Of a stretch of 64,000 nt of DNA, positions 1-9,439 are shown piece after piece. This DNA comes from Onchidella celtica (lineage: Eukaryota > Mollusca > Gastropoda > Systellommatophora > Onchidiidae): the NCBI GenBank assembly GCA_963931925.1, contig OZ007579.1, forward strand, positions 46,770,382 to 46,834,381, in the 5' to 3' direction. Numbering within the stretch: the first letter of the stretch is position 1; each line of letters begins with the position of its first letter. The translations under genes were made by a program, and so were the position numbers. Under the pieces are notes generated by a model, which was not told where the DNA came from, did not search any database, and saw only the letters and a list, made by a program, of their open reading frames with translations.

Positions 1-72
1 CGTCAAAAATAGGCCAAATTGTGTGAGGAAAAGGTATCGAGATACTCAAATAATATCTGGAAAAGGTTAGAC

Positions 73-140
73 CAGTGGTTCTCAAAGTGGGTGATACCCC
101 CCCCCCCCTCCGATTTTGATTTCCGGGGGGGGGGGGGGGA
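73..140 (+). repeat. hAT-like terminus with poly-C/poly-G foldback
   Basis: The stretch starts CAGTGGTTCTCAAAGTGGG, the typical start of hAT-superfamily terminal inverted repeats. It is followed by a run of about 13 C, a 16-base spacer and a run of about 16 G, which can fold into a GC hairpin. No matching right terminus was found in the next few hundred bases, so this is probably an isolated end. Confidence 0.4.
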
Positions 141-537
141 GAGACGAAAACGACGAAGAGGGCAAAGATGATGAAAATTGGCGACAGGGAGGTGAAACAT
201 GAACGTCGCTGTTTTGTTCAACATATATGGGTTTTATGAACGGATAAGGCCTTTTCTTCTTTCAGTGCATTTGATGAAGAATGCTTTCTGTTTGAGAACG
301 AATCATCAACATGCCTATTGTCATTTTCAAGACTTTGATGAACCTATCCGTTGGGTTTGAGTAGGAATGGAAGGGGGCGATGAAAGAAACAGTAACTAGA
401 AACTCATGGGGGAGCCGGACAACAGAGAGTCTTCAGAGAAGAAACCCCCCCCCCCCCCTTGTTCAAGTGTTTCGGCCTTGAACTCCTTACACTCTAAGGG
501 GGCCATGCCACACCTAGGTCATGACTCCCAGGTGCCT

Positions 538-605
538 CTCTGCTGCCTTTACAGAACGATAGGACAGAGGGAGACTACCAGAAGCGCCCATCACCCACCC
601 ACAGA
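538..605 (-). repeat. SINE-like interspersed repeat, copy 1 (partial)
   Basis: Read on the minus strand this segment runs GGGCGCTTCTGG, then a CTCCCTCTGTCCTATCGTTC block. The same order of blocks occurs at 46961-47083 (+), 51960-52083 (+) and 55646-55795 (-). This copy covers only the first part of the shared unit. Family identity is unknown. Confidence 0.45.
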
Positions 606-746
606 GACTGTAGCTGGTGAAAATACAACTTTTAAACTGTCAGGAGTTACTTTGAGTCTGTGGAAACATCCAATCTCCTAGACTATTCCGAAAAGTATAT
701 TATCAATGTAATCAAAGATGAACAAAAGAACTGGCAGAAGGATGAT

Positions 747-1362
747 TGTAGCATCTGCAAGCTATCCCTTGCCCTCCCCCGTTTTCTTGTTACACTGGTG
801 AGCATGTGTTCATTTCTGTTTTCATTTTATTGTTGACAACCGCTAGAGTGTACTGTACTCCGTGACCTGACCTTCTTCTCCTAGTGAGTAGTTTTTTCCT
901 CGCTCGCTTGTTGTCAGGTGTTTTGACTCGTTCAGTAAATATTAGTATGTTCCCGAACATTCGATAACATTGTGGATAAGGATGTTTACGCCAGATTTGG
1001 CCTTGAGTGATGTAACCTGATAACGTATTGATACGTGATTGGTTAGTTTGTGCGAGGGCAAAGGTAACGTTTATTTCGGGAACTTTCTGTAGGAATGTTT
1101 ATATATATAGACCTGTGTGAGTGGTTGGTGGGGTGAGTAAGTGAGTTTCCTTTTGTGTGGCGTAGATATTTAGTTTCGCTGGCGTCTTCCTAGTAATTTA
1201 TTGTTCACTATACAGTTATTAAACTTTAGTATTATTTAATCTATCGTCGGATCTCGTGTTTATTTATTTTACAGCTGTAATAGTTTCGTTTTCTTAAGGG
1301 TTGTAGTTAGATCAACTAACTCCCCCCTACTATAACGTGCTAGAACAACCTCAGCTGTTACA
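747..1362 (+). repeat. 5' LTR of element 1
   Basis: The 616-bp LTR starts TGTAGC and ends CTGTTACA. It holds a TATA-like TTTATATATATAG near 1098-1110 and an ATTAAA polyadenylation-type signal at 1218-1223, consistent with U3-R-U5 order. It differs from the 3' LTR at three places: one missing base in GAGTGGTTGG, TTCTTAAG versus TTCTAAAG, and CTACTATAAC versus CTACTGTAAC. Confidence 0.93.
1100..1109 (+). promoter_or_regulatory. TATA-like promoter element in the 5' LTR
   Basis: TATATATATA lies about 260 bp before the LTR end and upstream of the ATTAAA signal. This is where a U3 promoter should sit. The same sequence is repeated in the 3' LTR. Confidence 0.5.
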
Positions 1363-1365
1363 TAT

Positions 1366-1383
1366 TGGGGGCTCGTCCGGGAT
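1366..1383 (+). other. Primer-binding site, proline-tRNA type
   Basis: TGGGGGCTCGTCCGGGAT starts three bases after the 5' LTR. From memory it is identical over 18 bases to the tRNA-Pro primer site of murine leukaemia virus. It would prime minus-strand DNA synthesis. The position directly behind the LTR fixes the element's + orientation. Confidence 0.85.
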
Positions 1384-1471
1384 ACGACCAGATTCGAGCG
1401 GACCAGATCTAAATTATTAGATTTATTTACATAGTTTATTGTAGGAATATCATCGACAAGCTATCTACAAC

Positions 1472-2812
1472 ATGTCGGAGGTTATTGGAAGGCTCAGCCA
1501 GGAAGCGGACGCCATGGAGCTCACTGGGCAGGAGAGACGGGACTACCTCCGTGAAGGCCTGGAAAGAGAAAGACAGCTGGAGGCTCAACGACAGGAGAAG
1601 GAGGCTCAACGACAGCTGGAAAGGGAAAAGATGAACCACGAGTTGGAGATAGAGAGGATGCGCCAGCAACGTGGAGGCAACGACTCAGCGCAGAAGACCG
1701 ACGACCACGCTAGTTCCAAGAGACCCAAGCTACCTGCATTTCAGGACAAGAAGGACGATCTGGATAGCTGGTTGCTGCGGTTTGAGAGGTTTGCCGAGAC
1801 AGCTGAATGGCCCAGATCCACCTGGACGACATCACTGTCCGCCCTGCTGACCGGGAGAGCTTTGGAGTGCTTCTGCAGACTACCGATCGACGAAGCCAAG
1901 GACTACGACAAGGTCAAGGAAGCGTTGCAGAAGAGGTACAACCTGTCAGAGGACGGATACAGACTCATGTTCAGACAAGGTAAGCCTGAAGATGGAGAAG
2001 ATGTTGGAATGTTTTTGACCAGGATCAAGACCTATTTAGAGAGGTGGATAAAGCTGTCGAAGACGGAGGAGACCTACGAAGGAGTGAGAGATCTGTTCGT
2101 CAGAGAGCAATTCATGGATGCCTGCCCACCAGACCTTGCAACCCATGTGAGGGAGAGGAAACCAAAGACGCTACAGGACATCGCAGATTCAGCGGAGGCG
2201 TACCTGGTAGCGAGGAACCGGACGCTCAGCGGGAGCGCCAGAATGCAGAGCCGGCCAGTGCGACAGAGGCCCAGCGGAGACAGAAGCCCACAGGTCTGCC
2301 ATAGGTGCCAGAGGCCGGGACACAAGGCGACGGAGTGTCGTACCAAGTTAAACGACAAAGGTGAGTTGAAATGTTACCTTTGTGGAAAGCCAGGCCACGT
2401 TCGGAGGATGTGTCCAGCCCAGAAGGATATGGGACGAGGCAAGCCGAACAAGGCGGCGGCGGCCGTAGTGATAGCGGCGGACGAGTCGTCGAGACAGGAT
2501 GCGACGACGGCTGACACCAGCATCAACGTTCAAGCGGTAATGAAGGACGGGAAGCTACAGTTAGCGGTGCCTGTTACTTGCGGAGGATGCAGTGACGGAA
2601 GGACCGTGGAGAAACTGAAGTTACCAGTGATGAAGGGCTTGATTGGAAATCGAGCGGTAGATGTCCTAAGAGATACCGGCTGTGAAGGTGTAGTGGTGCG
2701 GCGAGCACTGGTGGACGACGGACAGCTCACCGGTGGGAAGAAACTTATCGCGAGGATCGATAACTCCTTGCTAGCGGCGGAGGAAGCCGTTATCGACGTG
2801 AAGACGCCTTAG
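1472..2812 (+). CDS. gag-pro: Gag-protease ORF of element 1, ending at an amber codon inside protease
   Basis: The 446-residue ORF starts 89 bases after the primer site. Residues about 25-70 are highly charged and likely coiled coil. Residues about 85-245 form the capsid-like region; the part from about 206 to 244 resembles the gag segment from which the vertebrate SCAN domain is thought to derive. Two CCHC zinc knuckles follow: C276-C279-H284-C289 and C301-C304-H309-C314. The retroviral-type protease active site is D401-T-G. The ORF ends in TAG at 2810-2812, about 44 residues after DTG, which is before the protease fold should be complete. The next ORF continues in the same frame. Against element 2 the stop falls at one aligned residue, with similarity continuing on both sides, so a nonsense mutation is more likely than a natural gene end. 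Readthrough cannot be excluded. Confidence 0.9.
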   Translation: MSEVIGRLSQEADAMELTGQERRDYLREGLERERQLEAQRQEKEAQRQLEREKMNHELEIERMRQQRGGNDSAQKTDDHASSKRPKLPAFQDKKDDLDSWLLRFERFAETAEWPRSTWTTSLSALLTGRALECFCRLPIDEAKDYDKVKEALQKRYNLSEDGYRLMFRQGKPEDGEDVGMFLTRIKTYLERWIKLSKTEETYEGVRDLFVREQFMDACPPDLATHVRERKPKTLQDIADSAEAYLVARNRTLSGSARMQSRPVRQRPSGDRSPQVCHRCQRPGHKATECRTKLNDKGELKCYLCGKPGHVRRMCPAQKDMGRGKPNKAAAAVVIAADESSRQDATTADTSINVQAVMKDGKLQLAVPVTCGGCSDGRTVEKLKLPVMKGLIGNRAVDVLRDTGCEGVVVRRALVDDGQLTGGKKLIARIDNSLLAAEEAVIDVKTP

Positions 2813-2824
2813 CTGGCGGGCAAA

Positions 2825-5800
2825 GTGACGGCGCTGTGTCTCCCGGAGACCATCTGCGACCTAGTAGTCGGGAACGTGGACGGAGCGAAGGATCCGTACG
2901 ACCCTGATACTGAGGTGATGGTAGGAGCGGTGACCACGAGGGCCCAGGAGAAGAGGAAGGACCGGTCTACGTCGCTGAAGGTGCCGAGGGCAGAACGGCA
3001 CGCGGGAGTGGATAGAGAGGAACTTATCCGACTCCAAGAAGAAGACGAAGTCATTAGGAAGTTAGAGCAGAAGAAGATCCCAACTAATACAGGCAATAAA
3101 TCTGTTCATTTTGAGAAACATGGAGGAGTACTGTACCGGATCTACAAGGACCTGAGACAGGCGACGGTTATAAGGCAAGTGGTACTACCCGAAAAACTGA
3201 GAGAGTATGTACTGAGTGTAGCCCACGACTCGATCGTCGGAGGACACCTCGACGTGAAGAAAACCAAAGACAGAGTTATGAGCAATTTTTATTGGCCTGG
3301 AATTGAAGGTGACGTCGCGAGATATTGCCGCTCATGCGACATATGCCAGAGGACGGTGAACAAAGCAGCGACCCCAAAGGTGCACCTTCAGAGTATGCCA
3401 GTAGTGGACGTACCATTTAGGCGAGTGGCCGTGGACTTAGTAGGACCTATCGACCCCCCAAGTGAAGGTGGACATCGGTATATCCTGGTGTACATAGACT
3501 ACGCTACTCGTTACCCCGAAGCCACACCCCTGAAGAAGATCGACGCAGAAACGGTAGCAGAAGCCTTAGTGGACATCTACAGCCGTTTGGGTGTGGCCGA
3601 AGAGATCTTGTCGGACCAAGGGACCCAGTTTATGTCAGATGTCATGAAGGAAACGAATAGACTACTGGGAATTCGACAGTCGACCACTACAGTCTACCAC
3701 CCTATGTGCAACGGGTTGGTGGAGCGATTTAACGGCACACTGAAGAAGACCTTAAGGCGACTGTGCGCAGAGCAACCCAAGCAGTGGCACAGATACATCA
3801 ACCCGCTGCTCTTCGCATATCGGGAAGTTCCCCAAGAGTCGACCAAGTTTGCCCCATTCGAGTTGCTGTATGGGAGAACTGTGAGAGGACCAATGCACAT
3901 CTTACGACAACTATGGACCAAGGACGTAGAGGAGCCGGAAACGAAGACCAGTTACCAGTACGTCATGGAACTACGTGAGAGGCTGGAGGACACATGGAAG
4001 TTAGCGACGGAAGAACTCTCCAAGGCTCAAGGTAGACAGAAGACCTACTACGACCGGAAGGCGCGAGAGAGGAAGTTCCGCCCCGGAGATGAAGTGTTGG
4101 TGCTACTGCCGACGAACACTAACAAGCTCCTAGTCCAATGGAAGGGACCATATAAGGTAGTCTCAGTTGTCGGTGTCAACGACTATAGAGTCAAGATGGG
4201 TGCAAAAGAAAAGACCTTGCACGCCAACCTCCTCAAGAGATACATTCCAAGGACGTCAAAAGCAGCAGCAGTGGCAATGGAACCGAGACCTATTGTGACC
4301 GAGATGTGTGGGATGGACAACAGTAGGAGAGATACCACGCCTGGACATGTCAACGCCATAAAGGACGGCGGCGGTGATAGTGCTGAGACTGTACTGGCAG
4401 AGGACGACATGATGGACAAGAGTCAACCCGTGGAGTCAGCTGGCATGACAATCATCGAGGACTGCGACCTGGAAGGCGACAACGGTGGAACGACGGAGGA
4501 CCTTGCCGACCTAGGAAGCTGGAACCAGAATGAAGGCTACAGAGAGGTCCAGTATGGAACGCAACTGACATCGGAACAACGTCAAGAACTCTGCGATGTG
4601 GTGAAGAATTACCAGCACGTCTTCACCAATCTCCCTGGATGCTGCCAGTTGGGTGAACATCGCATCGACCTGACGACAGAAGTACCAGTTCGTCAACGAC
4701 CATACCCGGTGCCCTACGCTATGCGCGACTCATTGAAGGAGGAGCTTAGCACCATGGAACGGCTGGGCATCATTCGAAGGAGCTCATCAGCTTATGCTTC
4801 ACCTATTGTTGTCGTCAAGAAGAAGGACGGATCCAACCGAGTCTGCATCGACTACAGGAGGTTAAACAAGATCACAATATTCGACCCTCATCCGACAGCA
4901 GCGCCATCAGAAGTGTTTCAGAGTCTCTCGAGAGGAAAATTATTCTCTCGGGTTGACCTGAGCAAGGGATACTGGCAAGTGAAAGTTCGAGAGCAAGACA
5001 TTCCCAAGACGGCGTTCGTCACCATGGGCGAACACTATGAATTCATTCGGATGCCTTTTGGGATGATGAACTCAGGAGCCACGCTGAACAGGATCGTAAA
5101 GCCATTGATCCGTGGAATGAACAATGTGACAGCATATGTGGACGACCTGCTGATTCATACAGAGACATTCGACGAGCATGTGAAGACTCTCAAGGACTTA
5201 CTGCAGAGGATGGACCAAGCTGGATTAACTGCAAGACCATCGAAGTGTCTGATTGGAACGTCTGAAGTAGACTTTGTTGGACACTTAGTGGGAGAAGGTA
5301 TGATTGGCCTGTTAGAAGAGAATGTATGTAAGGTACGAGACGCACCCAGACCCACCACTAAGAAGGAAGTGAAAGCATTCTTAGGATTAGTGGGATATTA
5401 CCATGAATTTATTCCTAACTTTTCAGCGATTGCATCACCATTGTCTGATTTACTTAGAAAGGGTCAGCCCAATATAGTTCAGTGGGATGAAACGCAGGAG
5501 AAAGCGTACACCTCTTTGAAGAATGTCATTATCTCCAAACCCGTGTTATGTTTGCCAGATTTTTCCAAAGAGTTTGTCTTAGCAACTGATGCATCAGATC
5601 GCCGATTAGGCGCTAGTCTTATGCAGGAACACGAGGGAAAGTTGTACCCTGTGGCATATGCTAGTCGTAAGCTATTGCCTCGTGAGACAAAATATTCGGT
5701 CTCAGAGCGCGAATGTTTAGCTATTGTTTGGGCTGTAAAAAAGTTTACTTTGTATTTGTATGGAAAGGAGTGTGTGCTCCAAACTGACCATCGGTCATTA

Positions 5801-5938
5801 GAGTTTTTGAACTCTGCCAAGTTTGACAGTCCAAAGTTATTACGATGGAGTTTATTTTTACAGTCTTATCGATTCAGGATTCACTACGTAAAAGGCAGAG
5901 AAAATGTCTGGGCCGATTTCCTGAGCAGGGTATTTTAA
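2825..5938 (+). CDS. pol: Integrase-reverse transcriptase-RNase H ORF of element 1
   Basis: The frame is open from the amber codon (2813) and its first ATG is at 2825, giving 1037 residues. The first 25 residues complete the protease (conserved DLVVGN). Integrase has an HHCC zinc finger (H134, H141, C171, C174) and a D204-D264-E300 triad with canonical D,D-35-E spacing. A GPY/F-type C-terminal module follows near residues 440-475 (WKGPYKV). After a spacer of about 110 residues comes reverse transcriptase, with YVDD at 771-774, then RNase H with TDASD (D922), a SERE motif near 960-963 and TDH (D988). The order integrase then RT defines the Gmr1-like class. No initiation signal dedicated to this ORF is evident, so expression would need readthrough of the TAG. 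All catalytic residues inspected are present. Confidence 0.92.
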   Translation: MTALCLPETICDLVVGNVDGAKDPYDPDTEVMVGAVTTRAQEKRKDRSTSLKVPRAERHAGVDREELIRLQEEDEVIRKLEQKKIPTNTGNKSVHFEKHGGVLYRIYKDLRQATVIRQVVLPEKLREYVLSVAHDSIVGGHLDVKKTKDRVMSNFYWPGIEGDVARYCRSCDICQRTVNKAATPKVHLQSMPVVDVPFRRVAVDLVGPIDPPSEGGHRYILVYIDYATRYPEATPLKKIDAETVAEALVDIYSRLGVAEEILSDQGTQFMSDVMKETNRLLGIRQSTTTVYHPMCNGLVERFNGTLKKTLRRLCAEQPKQWHRYINPLLFAYREVPQESTKFAPFELLYGRTVRGPMHILRQLWTKDVEEPETKTSYQYVMELRERLEDTWKLATEELSKAQGRQKTYYDRKARERKFRPGDEVLVLLPTNTNKLLVQWKGPYKVVSVVGVNDYRVKMGAKEKTLHANLLKRYIPRTSKAAAVAMEPRPIVTEMCGMDNSRRDTTPGHVNAIKDGGGDSAETVLAEDDMMDKSQPVESAGMTIIEDCDLEGDNGGTTEDLADLGSWNQNEGYREVQYGTQLTSEQRQELCDVVKNYQHVFTNLPGCCQLGEHRIDLTTEVPVRQRPYPVPYAMRDSLKEELSTMERLGIIRRSSSAYASPIVVVKKKDGSNRVCIDYRRLNKITIFDPHPTAAPSEVFQSLSRGKLFSRVDLSKGYWQVKVREQDIPKTAFVTMGEHYEFIRMPFGMMNSGATLNRIVKPLIRGMNNVTAYVDDLLIHTETFDEHVKTLKDLLQRMDQAGLTARPSKCLIGTSEVDFVGHLVGEGMIGLLEENVCKVRDAPRPTTKKEVKAFLGLVGYYHEFIPNFSAIASPLSDLLRKGQPNIVQWDETQEKAYTSLKNVIISKPVLCLPDFSKEFVLATDASDRRLGASLMQEHEGKLYPVAYASRKLLPRETKYSVSERECLAIVWAVKKFTLYLYGKECVLQTDHRSLEFLNSAKFDSPKLLRWSLFLQSYRFRIHYVKGRENVWADFLSRVF

Positions 5939-6708
5939 AGTAGTACACTATCAGTGAAATGCATTGTAACCCATACTTTTGCCTACTAGATGAATTTCTA
6001 GGACGGCAGTATTGTACTGTAATTGGGGACATAGTTCATCGGTGACTGAATATTGAATTGATGGCTGATAGAGAGTCATGATGTGTTAGTCACATTTTGA
6101 TTTTATGCTATGTCATATTAGTTACCAATGGAACTTGGTGTAATTTTTGGAAATGTAACCCAAATGGGGACTGCGAGCAAGCAGTGTTTGTGTTATGTTG
6201 CATTGTTGTAACTTGTTTTGACCTAATATGATGAAGAAAGACCCTGATCAATGGTCGGTATGTATTGGTATTTTTGCCATTGTACGTATGAGTTATACAT
6301 TTTGGAGATAACCATGTTATGTACAACAAGTTATATGCTATGATTCGTGCACGAAGCATTGTGTAAACGATGGGCCATCGTTTCACCTTATATGATTTGT
6401 AATAATATCATTGACCATTGTTTCACCACAGTGGTGGCGTTGTGTTATTTTGACTAGTAGGCCTACTGTCTACTATTGGGAAGCAATGACGGTATTGTAT
6501 TAGTTATGGTATTAGTGATGCAAAGGATATTGCATTGTATTGTATTTGCGATGAAATTTGGGAAGGCACTGAAATTGTTAATAATTGTAATAGAATTAGC
6601 AACTACCTTTGTGAGATTGGGAGTACTGTAAGATTGTTATTTCAAGATATTGCAGACGCTGAATAATGTTTTGGAGTTGAAAAATATTCAACTTAAATTG
6701 GGGAGTTG
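5939..6708 (+). other. 3' untranslated segment of element 1
   Basis: About 770 bp between the pol stop and the 3' LTR has no envelope-like or other credible ORF. It ends in AATTGGGGAGTTG just before the LTR; the short GGGGAG is the only polypurine-tract candidate seen. Confidence 0.7.
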
Positions 6709-7323
6709 TGTAGCATCTGCAAGCTATCCCTTGCCCTCCCCCGTTTTCTTGTTACACTGGTGAGCATGTGTTCATTTCTGTTTTCATTTTATTGTTGACA
6801 ACCGCTAGAGTGTACTGTACTCCGTGACCTGACCTTCTTCTCCTAGTGAGTAGTTTTTTCCTCGCTCGCTTGTTGTCAGGTGTTTTGACTCGTTCAGTAA
6901 ATATTAGTATGTTCCCGAACATTCGATAACATTGTGGATAAGGATGTTTACGCCAGATTTGGCCTTGAGTGATGTAACCTGATAACGTATTGATACGTGA
7001 TTGGTTAGTTTGTGCGAGGGCAAAGGTAACGTTTATTTCGGGAACTTTCTGTAGGAATGTTTATATATATAGACCTGTGTGAGGGTTGGTGGGGTGAGTA
7101 AGTGAGTTTCCTTTTGTGTGGCGTAGATATTTAGTTTCGCTGGCGTCTTCCTAGTAATTTATTGTTCACTATACAGTTATTAAACTTTAGTATTATTTAA
7201 TCTATCGTCGGATCTCGTGTTTATTTATTTTACAGCTGTAATAGTTTCGTTTTCTAAAGGGTTGTAGTTAGATCAACTAACTCCCCCCTACTGTAACGTG
7301 CTAGAACAACCTCAGCTGTTACA
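6709..7323 (+). repeat. 3' LTR of element 1
   Basis: The 615-bp direct copy of 747-1362 is followed at once by ATGAT (7324-7328), which matches the five bases before the 5' LTR. Confidence 0.93.
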
Positions 7324-7347
7324 ATGATTTTGTTCACATTCAGCCCC

Positions 7348-7500
7348 ATTGGCGGATCTACTATGAAACTAATCAAGCTTATTAAGCTTCAGGGCCCGTA
7401 ATCCCTCAGGAGCCCTGAAGAAATTATTTTTTTTTTAATGGGCGAATTTTGGATGTTGCCCTATTGTTGCTAGTTGCTAAGAGACTCTACAAGAGTTCAA
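7348..7500 (+). repeat. Interspersed repeat shared with 54.9 kb
   Basis: The blocks TCTACTATGAA, AAGCTTCAGGGCCCG, AATCCC, the C/T-rich AGGAGCCCTGAAG and TTGCCCTATTGTTGCTAGTTGC recur in the same order at about 54895-55035. The family is not recognised. Its GGGCCC-rich end is reminiscent of some hAT elements. Confidence 0.45.
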
Positions 7501-8739
7501 ACCCCAAGGTCCCGGAAAATGTGTGTCCGGAACTACTCTACCCACGACTATTGTGAACTTAACTGTCTCATTGGTTCAGATGATTTCTAAATGAAATAAT
7601 ATGCAATGTCTTACTGTGGTGTCGTGCATGAAGGAGAAACAAATCCTTCTGCAGTGAATGTTTGCACAGGGTTAATCTTTAATTACACTACACATTGGTT
7701 TGTATGATGAATATAGTAGTTAACTTCGCTGTAAAGATATACAGTATACAGAGAGAGACTTTAACTCATTCTAGAGCATTGTATTGATACACGTTGTACA
7801 GTTGGATGCCTACTACCCTGGAGTACCAATTCTCTTCTTACACGAAAAATACTAACACTGAAACATGAGTAAATATTATTTTGTTTACTGTTTTTCCCCC
7901 ATAAAGACAAGGAATCTTCGAGAATCTTCTATCTAAACATCTGACTGATTCAACTGAAGGAGATCAATGTACTATCACAATTTGTTAACGTGGAGACTAT
8001 AATCTCATTTTTTGAAATACAGCTAAACGTACTGTCATGAACTTTCCTGAATTTCAGGTAATAGAACAAGACAGCTTCGGAAAAGTAACTAGAGAGAAAA
8101 CAAAATTTTGTAAGACCGTAGATTTCCTTTGCAACGACTCCAGAATCCCATTCACAGCTTAAGCACCACCAATATACAAAGAGATCAACGGCGTCATAGG
8201 TAGCAGAAAACCCGAGACAAAAGGATACCGAGACGAATCAACTCGCCAAATTCCGTCCGTCGATTTGTGCGCGTATCATCGGTGTTAACAATGCGCACCA
8301 CACCCCTTCATAAAAATAATGAACGCAAAAACACGAGTGCCCACCTCATTTATACGCGCCCAATTTGTGGACATATAGTGGGATGAGGAATGGTTCGCGT
8401 CGGTATTCAGTGAGTCAGATAGAATTTCGTGAGTTCTAAAAAAAAAAAAACAGCGACATAATTTTGTTGAAAATCTTTAAAAATAATTCAAATCCTTTAC
8501 TTCTAACACTTTTTTTTTTTTTTTTTAAACGGACACGGGCATTACTACGTATATAAAACGCGTAGATCCGAGTTTTCGGATAACCCTGCTTAACTTATTA
8601 CAGCAAAAAAAAAAATAATGGCAAGAGTATTTCATTGTGATGCGATTTGGCCACTATTTTTTTGCTCAATGCTGCAGCCTGATTAGCAGCTAAAAAACAA
8701 CAACAACAACATAAAATTAGTTTTCTTAGGTGTCAAATA
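7501..8739. other. Non-coding stretch, nothing recognised
   Basis: AT-rich sequence with several A and T runs (8440, 8510, 8605). No exon, structural RNA or transposon terminus could be supported. Confidence 0.5.
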
Positions 8740-8747
8740 ATCTAGCT

Positions 8748-9154
8748 CAGAATTTCTCAAGGTGGAGCACATTCACCTGTTGGGGCGTGGCAATATATTG
8801 ATGTGGCGTGAGACTTCAGAATGTGACGTAAAGATTTTTCATGGTGTATTTTAACTGAACTACATTAAAGATAAGTATTTTGTTGTTTGTTTATTTGGTA
8901 TTGGTGGTTTCCATGTTTAGCTTGGATTTAACTTAACAGGTGCCTGATTTAATAGTCATAAATGAATAAAACTAAATTTTAATCTTAATCAAAACTTCTT
9001 TTGAATGTAAATATATAACGCGAATGTATAAATGTTTTAAAAATCTTTCTGTATACACTGTACACTTTGTCCAATCATCATGGTGGGGTCCGCATTCATT
9101 ATTATTTTTTTAATTTTAAGTGGACCGTAGGACAAAGAAGGTTGAGAAACACTC
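8748..9154. mobile_element. Old hAT-like MITE
   Basis: The left end CAGAATTTCTCAAGG and the complement of the right end, GAGTGTTTCTCAACC, are imperfect inverted repeats of the hAT CAGNGTTTCTCAA type. The flanking octamers ATCTAGCT (8740-8747) and ATCTGGCC (9155-9162) match at six of eight bases, as expected for an aged 8-bp target duplication. There is no transposase ORF inside. Confidence 0.45.
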
Positions 9155-9439
9155 ATCTGGCCGTCTCGTTTGTATCGTACCGTTGTGTCCACTGAAGTTT
9201 CCAGTAATCTTTTTTTTTTTTTTTGTTGTGAATTTCATTTACAGGCTACTCAAGTTTCGCAAAAATTGTGGATCTAATATATTTTTAAACATTTTGATTT
9301 TGGTTCTTTTCCACGGCCTTGCCAAGTTTTCGAATTTTGTTTTTTGTTTTTGTTTTTGTTTTTTAGGTATAATTCTTAATCAGTTTCATTGATAGTTCCG
9401 TTCAAGTTAGTTTGCTGTTTAAGATGTTCCTGCCATTTG

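Larger units (their letters stand above)
1..746. other. Flank left of the first LTR element, no gene seen
   Basis: No coding exon can be supported. The stretch holds a hAT-like terminus followed by a poly-C/poly-G foldback near the start and a SINE-like repeat copy near 540-605, each listed separately. The short open frames across it have low-complexity or biased composition. The last five bases (742-746, ATGAT) are the left target-site duplication of the LTR element that follows. Confidence 0.6.
747..7323 (+). mobile_element. Complete Gmr1-type Ty3/gypsy-class LTR retrotransposon (element 1)
   Basis: The element is 6577 bp and is bounded by direct LTRs (747-1362 and 6709-7323) that begin TGTAGC and end TTACA. 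It is flanked by an exact 5-bp duplication ATGAT (742-746 and 7324-7328). By eye the two LTRs differ by two substitutions and one single-base indel, so the insertion is recent. Coding order is gag, protease, integrase, reverse transcriptase, RNase H. Integrase upstream of RT is the arrangement known from the Gmr1 lineage, first described in cod, and is unlike ordinary gypsy elements. The only visible coding defect is an in-frame TAG at 2810-2812. No envelope gene is present: 5939-6708 is non-coding. Confidence 0.93.
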
